From assembly GCA_030998015.1 (NCBI GenBank), contig JARWMV010000242.1:1-64000 (forward strand): a DNA stretch of 64,000 bases, written 5' to 3'. The DNA comes from Ceratorhiza oryzae-sativae (lineage: Eukaryota; Basidiomycota; Agaricomycetes; Cantharellales; Ceratobasidiaceae). The position numbers and the translations under genes are program-made. This document shows positions 11,537 to 23,351 of this stretch, piece after piece; within the stretch, counting starts at the first letter, position 1; the number at the start of each line of letters is the position of its first letter. The notes under the pieces were generated by a model. It had not been told where the DNA came from. It was given only the letters and a program-made list of their open reading frames with translations, and ran no database searches.

Positions 11537-11877
11537 CTCCTCGGAATTCTTCCCTGCCAAAAGAATGGAACGAGCGAGAGCGAGAAAGGAAAGCGGCTGA
11601 CAAGGAGATGCGTTGTGTATGGGAGGAAGGGCCATTAGCAGAGTGGGAGGCGGAGCAGAAGGCTTGTAAGGCAATAGGCAAGCGGGCACGATGGGCAAGG
11701 CCCAAGCCACCCAAACGGTCTAAACCGTGGCCAAAGACATGGGTGGGATTGGAGAAAGAGCCAGAGCGACTTACCGAGGGCAAGGCGGATGCGGGCGAGG
11801 AAGGGGCGAGAGGCGAGGACGAATGCGAGTACAAGAGTGAGGATGAGGAAGAAAGTGACGCAGGTGAGGTGGAGTGA
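11537..11877 (+). pseudogene. Charged C-terminal coding fragment, possibly of a DDE transposase
   Basis: An open frame runs from the end of the Copia-1 LTR to a stop at 11875-11877, encoding roughly 113 residues. It is rich in Glu, Lys, Arg and Trp (KEWNERERERKAADKEMR, EWEAEQKACKAIGKRARW), then Lys/Pro-rich, then acidic at the end. This is the style of the long charged tails of pogo/CENP-B-like transposases in basidiomycetes, but no catalytic domain is present and I would not assert the family. It abuts the LTR and has no start of its own, so it is likely the 3' end of a gene cut by the Copia insertion. Confidence 0.35.
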
Positions 11878-12920
11878 CTGGGTCACATGCTGACGTGGCC
11901 GTCCGGCGATTGGCTGGGGTCTTGTTACCCGTGCTGGTGCAAGGACTGGTCCGGCCACGAGTCTCACGCTTTTGTGCATCAACCTGTCTTTTTGCCCGAA
12001 TCCCTCACCGAATGTCGAAATACTTGGCGTTTGTATTCTTATCGGTCATGTATGCATATATATTAACTTGAAGCCCTATTCAAATTCAACTCAACGCCGG
12101 GAGAGGACAAACAAAATTGGGTGGTGCAAGGACCCGTACAAGACTGTACTCGCCAGGCAAGACGCAACTCCACCATGCGTGTTGCGTCAATTGCCTTGTG
12201 CCGCTTGAATTTCCCGTCACGTGTCATAGGGCTGGACTTGGCTCAGGGCTGTGAAGCATATACATATGCCTGATCTGGAGAATGCTACTAGCGTTTTGTC
12301 AGATAAGTTTCCAACTAACCTTTTATGCATCCCCCAGCAATCCTCGCCAGGAGAGACTACCGTGTATCAATTATCTTAAACTACATCACTAGACTCATCG
12401 CGAAAACATTGCTTACTGCTCATCAGAGCCCTGACCACTTCCGACACCATCATGGGTGCACATAGTGCGGAAGTGTGAACTCAGCAGCACTTTTGGACGT
12501 GCAACTCCCAGCCGAGACGATGCCGGGAAAAGACATAGTTATTGCCACCGGGTCGATCTAGTTCTGTCGGACATGCAAATATGCTTGTGTGAGATTTCAG
12601 TTCGATGTGCACTTCCTTAGCCAATATGGATGAGTCGATCGTGCAGTGCCGGTCGCTTATATACGTCGGTGCAATTTCCGCGTATGTTGTGCTCTCGTCC
12701 AATTCTACTCGCTTACCCGGTTTTCCGCTCAACCTGCAAAATATTGAAGAGCCTATTGAATCTAAATAATGTAAAAGTTCGGGTGGATGTCCGAGCGCGG
12801 GATAGTAGAGCGTGATGGCTGTGCTTGAGATGAGTCAGCACAACAAAGCACGCAGCGCCTCGTTGGATTGAGCAGGACCACCACACCCTAACCACTTGCT
12901 ATCGCACATTTGCTCTCAAT
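11878..12920. other. Intergenic region upstream of the NLR-like gene
   Basis: I see no gene in this interval. It must contain the promoter of the gene starting at 12921, but I could not identify a convincing TATA box or other defined site. CpG is common, as in the gene itself. Confidence 0.4.
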
Positions 12921-15900
12921 ATGACAACTCAGCATATCGACAAGCCCCCAGAGACATTGAGGTATCGCATTCAAGGTATTCACTGGTTCTTGCGTGTGCT
13001 CGTCACCCGGCTCATCCTCTCGACCAGAAATCAAGCTACAGCCAGCCGTTTCCAATTACGACATGAGTCTCAAGATCCTGGCTGACGGTAATGAAATGTA
13101 CCGCACGTCTACGGTCAAAAATGGAGGTGTGCTACACTGGGACAGCAATATACCCTATATGTGGGGCCACGGTTCATGTCTCGTTTTAGCGCGCTAATGC
13201 TAGTATCCTATTCGCAGCGATGTCCACCCTGATTCCCGAATCGAAATCCGTGCATACGAGCATCACTTTCTCGGCCGCAAACAGCGCGTCTGGGTCGTAG
13301 AGTACGGCGTTATGGACCTCGATGAGTCTCTTACTATCAATCGGGGCAAGTTTCTCCCGGATCGCGTTGGTCGGTTGCGACTAAACAGCGCCTTTGTAGA
13401 TTGCAGCCAACCAGGTATCTCTATTAGTATCATTCACCTTGCCCCTCAATCGGTCAGCCGCTCATCTTTGGCGAGGAATACATCTTGACTCACAGCTGGA
13501 TCGCAGAACGGGGATCTGGCGGCCAGGGCGCTATCAAACGCAGCAGCTATCAACCGACAGAAGCGGCTTCTCAAGAAGCTTGGCCCGGCCAGGAGCGTGA
13601 TAAAAGCCTTTCTCGAGTTTGGAGGTGCAGTATCTGAAGTGAGTCGACCTCGGAACCGCGAAACCTCGGCAAGGCGCTGAGCGTCACTTAGCTGGAGCCT
13701 CACGCCGAGAATGTGTTTACTATCTTCAATGAGGCATGGGGGGTACGTGATCTGTTTTTCCTGTTTTTGATATGATATTGGGGTTGATACACATATATTG
13801 ATTATAGAAACTGGAGGCACAAGAAAGGTGCGACGCAAGCGTAGAGACCCTGGTCGACGAGCTGGCCGATATTCTCCCGTCCGCTGAGGCTGTAAAAAAA
13901 GCTGCGAGATTGCCCCAGCTCCGGCAAACCATAGAGGCCATATGGAAACTAATTGAAGAAGCTTCACTGTTCGCAATCGATTATAAGTCCACCGGCGAAA
14001 TCTGTAGGATATTCTTGCCTCATTTCTCCGTTCTTACTGAGTATTTCGTCAATAGCTTCCACATGGAGAACATTTACAGGCTCCAGCGCCCAGCAAAAGG
14101 TCGATGATATCTTGAGCAGGCTCCGGGATCTCAAGGCGACATTTGATCGGAGTGTGGGCATTCAAGCCCTCCAGATGTTGGACGAGAACGGTTAGTACGA
14201 CGTACAATTGCATCGAATTCCGTGATGGTGACCATGATGGTGCAGCTCGAAAGATGCTCCTAGAGAAGCTAAGGCCGGTAGGCAAGGCACATTACGATCC
14301 AAATCGTGCCTGCTGGCCTGGGACCCGCGCAGGGATAATCCAAGATCTCATCAGCTGGGCCGGACGCCCCTTCAACTCCAGTTTCTCCACAGGGGGGCAG
14401 CGATTTATGTGGGTGCACGGTCAGGCCGGCCTCGGCAAAAGCTCCATTGCGACATCCGTCTGCAAAATTCTAGCCAGCTCCAACACTCTTTCGGCTAGTT
14501 TCTTCTGTAAACGTGACGAACCAGAACGACGTGACCCACAGCGGATTTTCTCAACCGTTATATATATGCTGGCTATTAAACATCCCGAGTACGGAGTTGC
14601 TCTTCAGAGAGTGCTCGAACAAGACCCGATACTATCAGACTCGCCAATGCAGATACAGTTTGAAAAATTGGTTCAAACGGTTCTTGGATCACCAGAACTC
14701 TCACAGGACAAAGTGCCGGAGACGGTTGTATTGGATGCACTTGACGAAAGCGGACCTAGCGACGAGCGCCAGCAGCTTCTTGGATTTCTCTTGAGTCTTT
14801 CGAGAATGGTGCCATGGCTGAGGATCATCATCACCAGCCGTCCGGACTCCGATATCAAAGATTTCTTTGACCGTAGCGATCAACAATCGTTCGCCATTCG
14901 CGACGTATTTTCCCACGACGCGTCTGACGATATACGCGTGTATGTCAAGCATGTTCTTGATACATCCCCCAAAGCAAAACTACTATCCGATGGTGCGACG
15001 GAAAGGATTGTCGTGAAAGCCTCGGGGTTGTTCATTTGGGCCCGAACTGCGTGTGACCTTGTGTTATCCGATCATGACCCCCCCAAAGCCTTGGAGCTCG
15101 TTTTGCATAGCGCAGTGACTGGGCAGTCGTCCCAAGCACTCGACAACCTGTACACTATGGCTGTCGAGGCTAGCAGAGACAGAAGACAGGACCCAAATCG
15201 GGCAACAGATGCTGTGCGAACCTGCTTGGGAGCAATTATCGTATGCTCTACTCGTACACCCTTGTCAATTTCAGAATTAAGCAAGCTACACGGGAGCCAA
15301 ATGAGTGAGCATTTCTTGCAATCGGTGGTCAGTAGCTTAGGCTCCGTACTGTACATCGACCATGGGTTAGGGGATGCTGTGCGTGTATATCACGCCTCGT
15401 TCGCCGATTATATCCTCGACTCAAAGAGATCCGAGAAATACAGTGTGGACCTGAACGAGCAAAACACACACTTCGCGACTCGCTGTTTATTCGTAATGAA
15501 GAGTGCGCTTAGGTTCAATATCTGTGGACTTGAAACCTCGAACAGGCGTAACAAGGAGGTGGAGGATCTGAAGCAGCGGGTAGATGAGAATATCCAACCT
15601 CACCTGAGATACTCTTGCACGTATTGGACCGACCATCTGACCAAAGCTGGGGAGCAAGAGAGGCCAAATCTGCAGAAAGTGGCGAAAAGATTCCTGTCTG
15701 GGACAACTGTGCTGTATTGGATAGAGGTCCTAAGTCTTCTAATGCGACTTGACGTCGTATTGTCAAGCATACAAACCCTGCAGGCGTACTATAAGGTGCG
15801 TACACGTGCATGGGTTCCACGAGACACAGAGAGGTGACGCAATGGTAACAATGGGTTGCACCTGCAGGAACTAGATATGGAGATGAATGAGATCATGAAC

Positions 15901-18345
15901 GATGTTGATCGTTTTGTGAAAGCATTCTCCATTCCCATCAGAGAGAGCACACCGCACTTGTATACATCAGCCTTGGCCTTTTTACCATCCGCCTCCATGC
16001 TTGGGATTGTCAAATCAACGAACTTTCCGAACACAATCCGGATTGCGCGTGGCACGACGCAACGATGGGCTCCATGGTCCCAGCTCATACCTCACGATGA
16101 GCCGGTTTTATGTGTCGCGTTCTCGCCTGGTGGTCGTCACATTGTCTCTGGCTCAGGAGACAACACAGTGCGAGTGTGGGATGCGCATACAGGTGCTGCA
16201 GTTGGTCAACCACTTGCTGGTCACTCAGAAATGGTCCTTTCTGTCGCATACTCGCCTGATGGTCGTCACATTGTCTCTGGCTCAGGAGACAACACAGTGC
16301 GAGTGTGGGATGCGCATACGGGTGCTGCAGTTGGTCAACCACTTTCTGGTCACTCATCCTGGGTCAACTCTGTCGCATACTCGCCTGATGGTCGTCACAT
16401 TGTCTCTGGCTCAGGAGACAACACAGTGCAAGTGTGGGATGCGCATACAGGTGCTGCAGTTGGTCAACCACTCGCTGGTCACTCATCCTCGGTCAGGTCT
16501 GTCGCATACTCGCCTGATGGTCGTCACATCGTCTCTGGCTCATCTGACAAGACAGTGCGAGTGTGGGATGCGCATACAGGTGCTACAGTTGGTCAACCAC
16601 TTGCTGGTCACTCAGAAATGGTCCTTTCTGTCGCATACTCGCCCGATGGTCGTCACATCGTCTCTGGCTCAGGAGACAACACAGTGCAAGTGTGGGATGC
16701 GCATACGGGTGCTGCAGTTGGTCAACCACTTTCTGGTCACTCATCCTGGGTCAACTCTGTCGCATACTCGCCTGATGGTCGTCACATCGTCTCTGGCTCA
16801 TCTGACAAGACAGTGCGAGTGTGGGATGCACATACAGGTGCTGCAGTTGGTCAACCACTTGCTGGTCACTCACGCTGGGTCAAGTCTGTTGCATACTCGC
16901 CTGATGGTCTTCACATCGTCTCTGGCTCATCTGACAAGACAGTGCGAGTGTGGGATGCGCATACAGGTGTTGCAGTTGGTCAACCAGTTGCTGGTCACTC
17001 ATCCTCGGTCAGGTCTGTCGCATACTCGCCTGATGGTCGTCACATCGTCTCTGGCTCGTCTGACAAGACAGTGCGAGTGTGGGATGCGCATACAGGTGCT
17101 GCAGTTGGTCAACCACTTTCTGGTCACACATCCTGGGTCAACTCTGTCGCATACTCGCCTGATGGTCGTCACATCGTCTCTGGCTCGTCTGACAAGACAG
17201 TGCGAGTGTGGGATGCACATACAGGTGCTGCAGTTGGTCAACCACTTGCTGGTCACTCATCCTCGGTCAAGTCTGTCGCATACTCACCTGATGGTCGTCA
17301 CATCGTCTCTGGCTCATATGACAACACAGTACGAGTGTGGGATGTGCATTCAGGTGCTGTAGCCGGTCAACCACTTGCTGGTCACTCACACTGGGTCAGG
17401 TCTGTCGCATACTCGCCTGATGGTCGTCACATCGTCTCTGGCTCATCTGATAAGACAGTGCGAGTGTGGGATGCGCATACAGGCGCTGCAGTTGGTCAAC
17501 CACTTGCAGGCCACTCAGACTCGATCTGGTCTGTCGCATACTCGCCTGATGGTCGTCACATCGTCTCTGGCTCATATGACAAGACAGTACGAGTGTGGGA
17601 TGCGCATACAGGTGCTGCAGTTGGTCAACCACTTTCTGGTCACTCATCCTCGGTCTCTTCTGTCGCATACTCGCCTGATGGTCGTCACATTGTCTCTGGT
17701 TCAGGAGACAACACAGTGCGAGTGTGGGATGCGCATACAGGTGTTGCAGTTGGTCAACCACTTGCTGGTCACTCAAACTCGGTCGGGTCTGTCGCATACT
17801 CGCCCAATGGTCGTCACATCGTCTCTGGCTCATCTGACACAACAGTGCGAGTGTGGGATGCGCATACAGGCGCTGCAGTCGGTCAACCACTTTCAGGTCA
17901 CTCATCCTCGGTCTCTTCTGTCGCATACTCGCCCGATGGTCATCGCATCGTCTCTGGCTCAAATGACAAGACACTGAGAATCTCAAGTGATTGCAGCTCA
18001 TCACAAGGCCCTTCACTCGAACAGGATCTTTGTCAGATCACATGGGACTCACCGGATCGGTCAGAAGCCCTGTCTCTCGGTGTGGCACCCAATCCCATTC
18101 TTAATCCAAATGTTTCGCGTATGATGCAATTTTGCCAACCTGATGGATGGGTCTCTGTGTCACCTGGTGAAATGCTCTTCTGGTTACCTCCCGAGTATCA
18201 ACGGCCTCGTCCCGATGACTCGCTGATCGTCATTTGTTCTCGAAACATTCCTCGGCCTGTGCGGCTTGATTTCTCACATTTCAAACATGGCATTGACTGG
18301 ACCAGCGTGTACACAACCACGGAAGGAGCGAGTGGCGAACAGTAG
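12921..18345 (+). CDS. C2-NACHT-WD40 STAND receptor (HNWD/NLR-like)
   Basis: A signal-transducing NTPase of the fungal NLR-like class, thought to act in the cytoplasm in non-self recognition. I place nine exons: 12921-12975, 13028-13160, 13218-13414, 13496-13638, 13692-13742, 13808-14003, 14080-14190, 14246-15795 and 15868-18345. All introns are GT-AG and keep phase, giving 1637 residues without a stop. Residues ~10-130 look like a C2 domain (MSLKILADG, RIEIRAYEH). A helical region at ~130-290 carries LVDELADILP. NACHT starts near 330, with Walker A GQAGLGKS at 354-361 and Walker B VVLDALDES near 456-464. WD40 repeats start near 890: 14 full copies of 43 residues and a degenerate fifteenth. 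A C-terminal tail with DGWVSVSPGEMLFW follows, usual in these proteins. The start is the first ATG giving a continuous C2 fold; the N-terminal exons are less certain than the rest. No regulatory site is evident. Confidence 0.9.
16093..17985 (+). repeat. 129-bp WD40-encoding tandem repeat array
   Basis: Fourteen 129-bp units plus a degenerate fifteenth encode the propeller region of the upstream STAND gene. Units are nearly identical at DNA level (GTCGCATACTCGCCTGATGG and GTGCGAGTGTGGGATGCGCA recur), which implies recent duplication or gene conversion. Variation is confined to a few codons: the triplet plus following residue after the GHS motif (EMV/L, SWV/N, SSV/R, SSV/S, RWV/K, HWV/R, DSI/W, NSV/G) and the residues before TVRVWD (GDN, SDK, YDN, YDK, SDT). 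The pairs EMV-SWV at units 2-3 and 5-6 suggest block duplication. Because the period is a multiple of three, a long overlapping open frame exists in another register; it is a shadow. Confidence 0.95.
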
Positions 18346-19060
18346 ATCGTTTATTTCTGAAATTGATTTTGCCTGTACCTACCCGTTCACTTGTTTTTGA
18401 TGGTCTGCTTGAAATTCGCCGCAATCGAGTTTATCTCAAAAATTTCATCCATGTACACGTCGTCGAATTCCACTCTCTGAGGAGTGCGGCTTCGAGAAAG
18501 TCCTTATCCGTTGCTCCCAGGTCAGCCATACGTATCCGGTGGCAAGAGCCACTGGACCTGCCAGCGTCGCACTAGTGCTAACTAGCAGTGATTCAAGCCA
18601 CTGTAGGAAGTGGCCGGATTTCCTCAAAGTCCCCTAGACTCAATAGGACTTCCTGGCGTTTCTAACTGGACTTCAGCCGGTCCTGTCAGAGATGGGCGCC
18701 GTTTGAGGCCTGATTCGGAGGGATTTTTGGATTAAGAAGGCGTCCCTGGATTAACAGGAGTCCCGTGGACTGAGTTTAGTCCGGTCAATCCACTCGTCAG
18801 CCTCAGGCACAGACACGCATCACACGAGAGTTGTACTCGTAACAAAACCACGATATCAATATGCGGTGCGATAAACCAAAACACAAACACTATTTAGAAG
18901 GCATGTAATCAAGATGGCAAAGAAAAAAACGAGTCGTATACAAGCAAAACAGTTGATGGACAGGGAAAATGGAGAGACCGAGGACCATGGCTCCAGCAAA
19001 GAAAAGCGAGATGGTTGATATGGGCTGGGAAAAGACAATGCCAGGCTGATACCCACGCAG
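18346..19060. other. Intergenic; no gene seen
   Basis: I find no supportable gene between the STAND gene and transposase A. The 3' part (18600-18800) has several GGACTT/AAGTCC and GGATT words that may belong to the terminus of the Tnp2 element to the right, but I could not define a terminal inverted repeat. Confidence 0.4.
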
Positions 19061-19379
19061 TTATTCCGGTGCGGCGTCGGGAAAGCCTTGATTGTCGAGA
19101 AACTGCGTTCGTGCCCCTCGGCTTCGATCGATTATTGCGTACGTTTGTCGGCCACCTGGGACTCTGATCCTCCCAACAGCAGCGTGTTCTGTTCCAAGGT
19201 TAATGATGTCTGGGGATTTCATCTGATTGTATGTCACAATTGGGGTTTGAGGTAGCGACGCATCCCAACCATTGGTTACGCATTCCTTGACACGAGCGAG
19301 TAGATAAGGCTCCCGGACGTCCGTCCTTCGATGTATTAACACTGTTGCGATATGGTAATTAGCTGAATAATGAAGCACG

Positions 19380-19714
19380 TGACTAATTCACTCGTGCATG
19401 CAATGTACTCGCGTTTTGCACTCAGTATCTTTTCTCTTCACATGTACTACGTGTACATCGACTGATATGTTAGCTACGACGTGTCACCACGTCTCTCTTG
19501 TCTCGATTTTTCTCTCTACTCGTGTATAAAGAGCTTCGCTCTATAGTGTAGTTCTTCACCAAGTTCTTGTACTACTTTCTACTGTTGAATACACGACTAC
19601 TTACGAGCCTAATAGCTCTAGTTAAGAAGTTCATTTAATATATAATAAATCGGCCTATACTACTGATTTCTATAAACACGCATATAATCAAATAAAATAG
19701 ACTAAAAACTTACT
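19380..19714. mobile_element. Possible solo-LTR or MITE insertion in a transposase A intron
   Basis: The matching intron in transposase B is about 50 bp, but here it is enlarged by some 330 bp. The extra sequence contains a TATA-like GTATAAAGAGC at about 19524 followed by a promoter-like run, and the six bases ACTGAT occur both near 19458 and near 19663, which would fit a target duplication. The ends are not clear enough to name an element type. Confidence 0.3.
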
Positions 19715-22244
19715 CTATGTTCTCGATTCACTCAAGATAGCAAACACCCAGCACTTGGCCGTAATGTATCCAGCGCTGCGCCCGATATTGCTTGCCGCCG
19801 CGGCGGGGGTTCGCGTCAGGCAAGAGTTCGTACTGGCCGAAGTGATGCATGAGCAGTAAAGCCAGAATAATAATGCATCTATACTCACTCTGACGAATGA
19901 GTTGTCGCGCACGACCGAGTCTTCCTTGATCAACCCAGCCACACGAACTCTATCGGCCCCGCTCGCCATGCGAAAACGGCCGTAGCAAACCATAGTGTCC
20001 CAAGCAAGCCGATCATGGAGCTCTTGGAATGTAACGTTAGGCCACCCTTCCACAGGTCCGAAGTATCGAGTTATCTGCTGTTTGAGTGGCATGTCGGCTC
20101 GGTAATTGTTATTGACTGGAAAAACGACCACATACTCCGGAACTTGGAGCACGCTTACAGGTTAATAAACAGATACGAGCACAGTAGATTAGTAATGACT
20201 TACGGAAGTCGTATGTCACTTCCTTGGTCGATATCGGCTCGTCGTGCTCAAGTGTTGATGGACTGGGTCGAGTAATAAGCTCACGCATACTAAGCGAGCG
20301 TGACACGATTTGCATCTGTGCACGACGCACTTGAAACCCGTTTGTTCTGGAAATTCCGGATACACAAATCTCAGCCATCATTTCAAAATACAATAGAATT
20401 CATGAGGAATATCAGAGTAAAACATCCTGATAAGGGGACGCTAACATGACCAGGATTTTTCTGATTTTGGTTGGACCAAGTGAGAGATAAAATTGTACCC
20501 ACTGCTCATATAGCCATATTGGAACTCGTCCTCAAATTCTTCTAGATGTGTAAATTCCAGGTATACAGTTGGAAACACGGTTTTTTATAGCAAAATAGGA
20601 ATTTTCCACATACAGTGGGCCCACAGAGACGTCGCGTAAAGTTGTCGAGATATTCGTACGCTCGAACTCGATTTGCTAGGGCCAGTCAAAGCAGGTAGCC
20701 GCAGAACCGTTCTATGACGAATGACCGGGTAGTCGGAAGAGGGCCTGCCTTACTAATATAATAGTTATATGCAGGAGCGCATATATCGTGAGTACACAAG
20801 CTGGCAGTCGGTCAGCCGTTTCCGTAGTACAGCCTATTTGAGAGAGTGGGATCAGTAGAGCATAATCATAATGTCATATAATACTAACCTTTCGTAAACA
20901 ATGACCCACTGGTTGATCATTCGTTCGAGATCTCGAATTGCAGGCACCAGATTATGATCTCGCGCATACTCAAATAGTGTCTAGATAAGCCAAGTTAGCA
21001 GGTTCGTCCAGTGGCAAATCGATCGCATGCCGGTAATATGCCCGAGGGAGTCGTCCATGCAGTAGAATCGGACATAGATATGTGAACCAGAATGAATACG
21101 CCTCGGCTTTATAGAGACCCATGTCAATGTCAATGTTCGGTAGAGTACCGACGAATTGCGATGGTCTGGTGCGCGTCGCATCCTTGGTCAGCTCTCCGAT
21201 TATCTTCCATTGGTTTCCATCCAAAGCGTAGGGATCATCGGCCTGGCTGACCCACTTGAATGCTCCCTTCCAATGGTTGACCATGTTCGGCACCAAGTTT
21301 TCGAAAATGAGGCGCATCAATTCATATGGTCCACAACTCGCGAGGTCGATCGATCCGAGGCGCGCAAAAACTGGTCGGCCGTGAAAACCGCATTGTTTGC
21401 GAAGCTCCTCGCAAGCCCCAACCCTTTCCGCTGCCTCAATCGCGTTGTATGTGCGCAGAAAGGTCCTGTGAGTGCGATATATCAGATCTTCCAGTAGAGT
21501 TGGGCCCTCGTCGTCTGGTGCGGTCAGGGGGATGTAATAGATGATCATGTCTTGTAGTTCGGCGCGCTGTAGTCGGCATTGTGTGCCTGAGTGTGTGCAT
21601 GTCCAGCACGGTGAAATTGCATTCTGTCCCTTGAGTAAAAGTAATTTTGATATGGCAGGGATATTGCCAAACAGGATAATTAGAAACACGCGCAAGACAA
21701 ATTCAGTTCCGTCACCCTCAAAATTGCCCACCTCTGACGCAACCTTGGAAGTACCAACACCCTGCGCTAGCTGTTCTAACTCCTCAATGAAAGGTACAAG
21801 GAAAGACTTGATGTCCTTACATTCCTTTGGACCAGGAATTACGCCAACGCAGATGACGTTTTCCAGCTTTGTTCGGACTGAGGGGTGCAAGTTATAATTG
21901 ATGAGGATGAGCGGCCAAGCAGCAGAAGACCCCTTGTGACGTCGCTTAAACAGACTGAATCTGTCAGTTCCCAGCCCAAGCGCAATGTCATCAGGAGAAT
22001 CAAAGTGCCGGTAGGGATTGTCTGCCTTTAGCCTAGTTCTACAAAGCATGCAATAAATATTGCTGTCAAATATATCTTCAAACTGGCCAGGGTGCTCGGC
22101 CCTCCATGCTTTGTGTTTGGCACAATGGCACATGCTCTTGATTGAGTCAGTGCTCTGAAAAAGCCTGATCAGCTGGGGGATTAATGGGGTATAATGGAAT
22201 ACACAATGCAGCTGCCTGTTGGCATTGTATCTATGTAAGGAAAA

Positions 22245-22490
22245 TCTGGGCTAATGGTAAAACAGGATTTATGGGATTATATGTAATTTAGATACATTTC
22301 ATAAACTCAAATTTATAAGCCTTCAAATCTCCTAGGAAGCCCATTGGAGGCAACTTGTAGGAATTTTAAATTTGTAAATCTCATAAACCGGTGTTAATCC
22401 ACATAAATCTGCATAAATCAAGACCCCCCTTGGTAAATTCATGTTGATTCATGGCAATAAAAGGGGGGGGACAGAAATCCCTGCAACTGG
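22245..22490. mobile_element. Unidentified ~245-bp insertion in transposase A
   Basis: Transposase B and C are continuous at this point, but A has an AT-rich block rich in TTTATG and CATAAA words, ending in a run of eight G at 22462-22469. It separates the core exon from the Cys-rich exon. I found no terminal inverted repeats or duplication. CpG content of the transposase also changes here. Confidence 0.35.
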
Positions 22491-23351
22491 TTTATTCACT
22501 GTAATTTACATCTATAAACAATAATAATTGGGGGGGGGGTTTCTCTGATGTAGCTTTGTGGCAGAAGCAGCATTCCTGGTCATGCTCATATTTACCCAGG
22601 AAGCAACAGCAAGAATTGACACAACAGTTGTAAGCATGCAAATCTAGACCTCTAGCCAAGACCTTGAGTCTTTGCCATGCAACAAAGTTGCTTGGGAGTC
22701 CAAGATCTTCACACACATTCAAGCAAATATTGTTGTATGTTCTGTGCAGGAAGTGTGTGCATAGGTGTGCAGCTAAAAACTTGAGGGCTTTGCAATTGGT
22801 CTCACTCACTTCTTGCTCAACTGTTGTAGCATAAGTTAACCAAAATACACTGATGTGGAAATGCTCACAAATGTCTATCCACTCCTCCTCAACAAGGTTA
22901 CCCATAATATTGCACAGGAAGGCCAGGAGATCTGCATCATCCATGTCAGGCTCTTTGTCAGGATTTCAACCCAGCAGTCCATTGTATTTGATGAATTCAG
23001 GGTCTTGTTCATTGCTGGCAATCAAAGTGTCATTGACAATGGACTTGGGTGGGGAAAAGTCAGGTCCCCCAGCAACATCCCAGTGTCTGATGGCAACTGG
23101 GGGATTTCATAATGCTCCAAGTCTAAACTGAATGTCTAGAGGGTGGGGTATAAGCAGCTGTGTACAGCCCCAAACATCATTGACTTACAAAGGGGCAGCT
23201 GAAATGTGTGATTGTTGTCTTCAGCTTCTTGCCCAAGCATCAGTTCAGGCTCATCTAGGTTATCCCAAATGTTCAAGATAGCAAGTAAGCTTGTTACAAC
23301 AGAGTGTCTAGGATACTTACCATAATCTTTGTCCATCTCCTGGCTAAGCAA

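Larger units (their letters stand above)
19061..23351 (-). pseudogene. Tnp2 (CACTA-like) transposase A, degenerate
   Basis: Homologous along its length to transposase B (37303-28503). N-terminal acidic parts lie at 23351-23136 and about 23110-22945. The next section at 22944-22492 contains the Cys-rich CCVNSCCCFLGKY segment. The Tnp2 core is at 22133-20970 (LGLGTDRFSLFKRRHKG, VGVIPGPKECKDIKSFLVP, LVPNMVNHWKGAF). The C-terminal exons are 20393-20109, 20152-19715 and 19378-19061 (IIDRSRGARTQF). Damage includes a TGA at about 22963, foreign sequence at about 22245-22490 and 20330-20620, a frame break near 20935, and an extra ~330 bp in the intron between the last two exons. Core residues 20970-22000 are CpG-rich, whereas the upstream half is CpG-poor. 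Tnp2 proteins cut and move CACTA-type elements; this copy is surely inactive. Confidence 0.85.

Noticed and set aside
16001..17362. Long plus-strand open frame of about 450 codons overlapping the WD40 array
   Set aside because: It is an alternative register of the 129-bp repeats; the period is a multiple of three, so one stop-free unit stays stop-free. It carries no domain, and the WD40 frame is clearly the real one.
17396..18016. Minus-strand open frame of about 200 codons across the WD40 array
   Set aside because: Same repeat artefact on the opposite strand.
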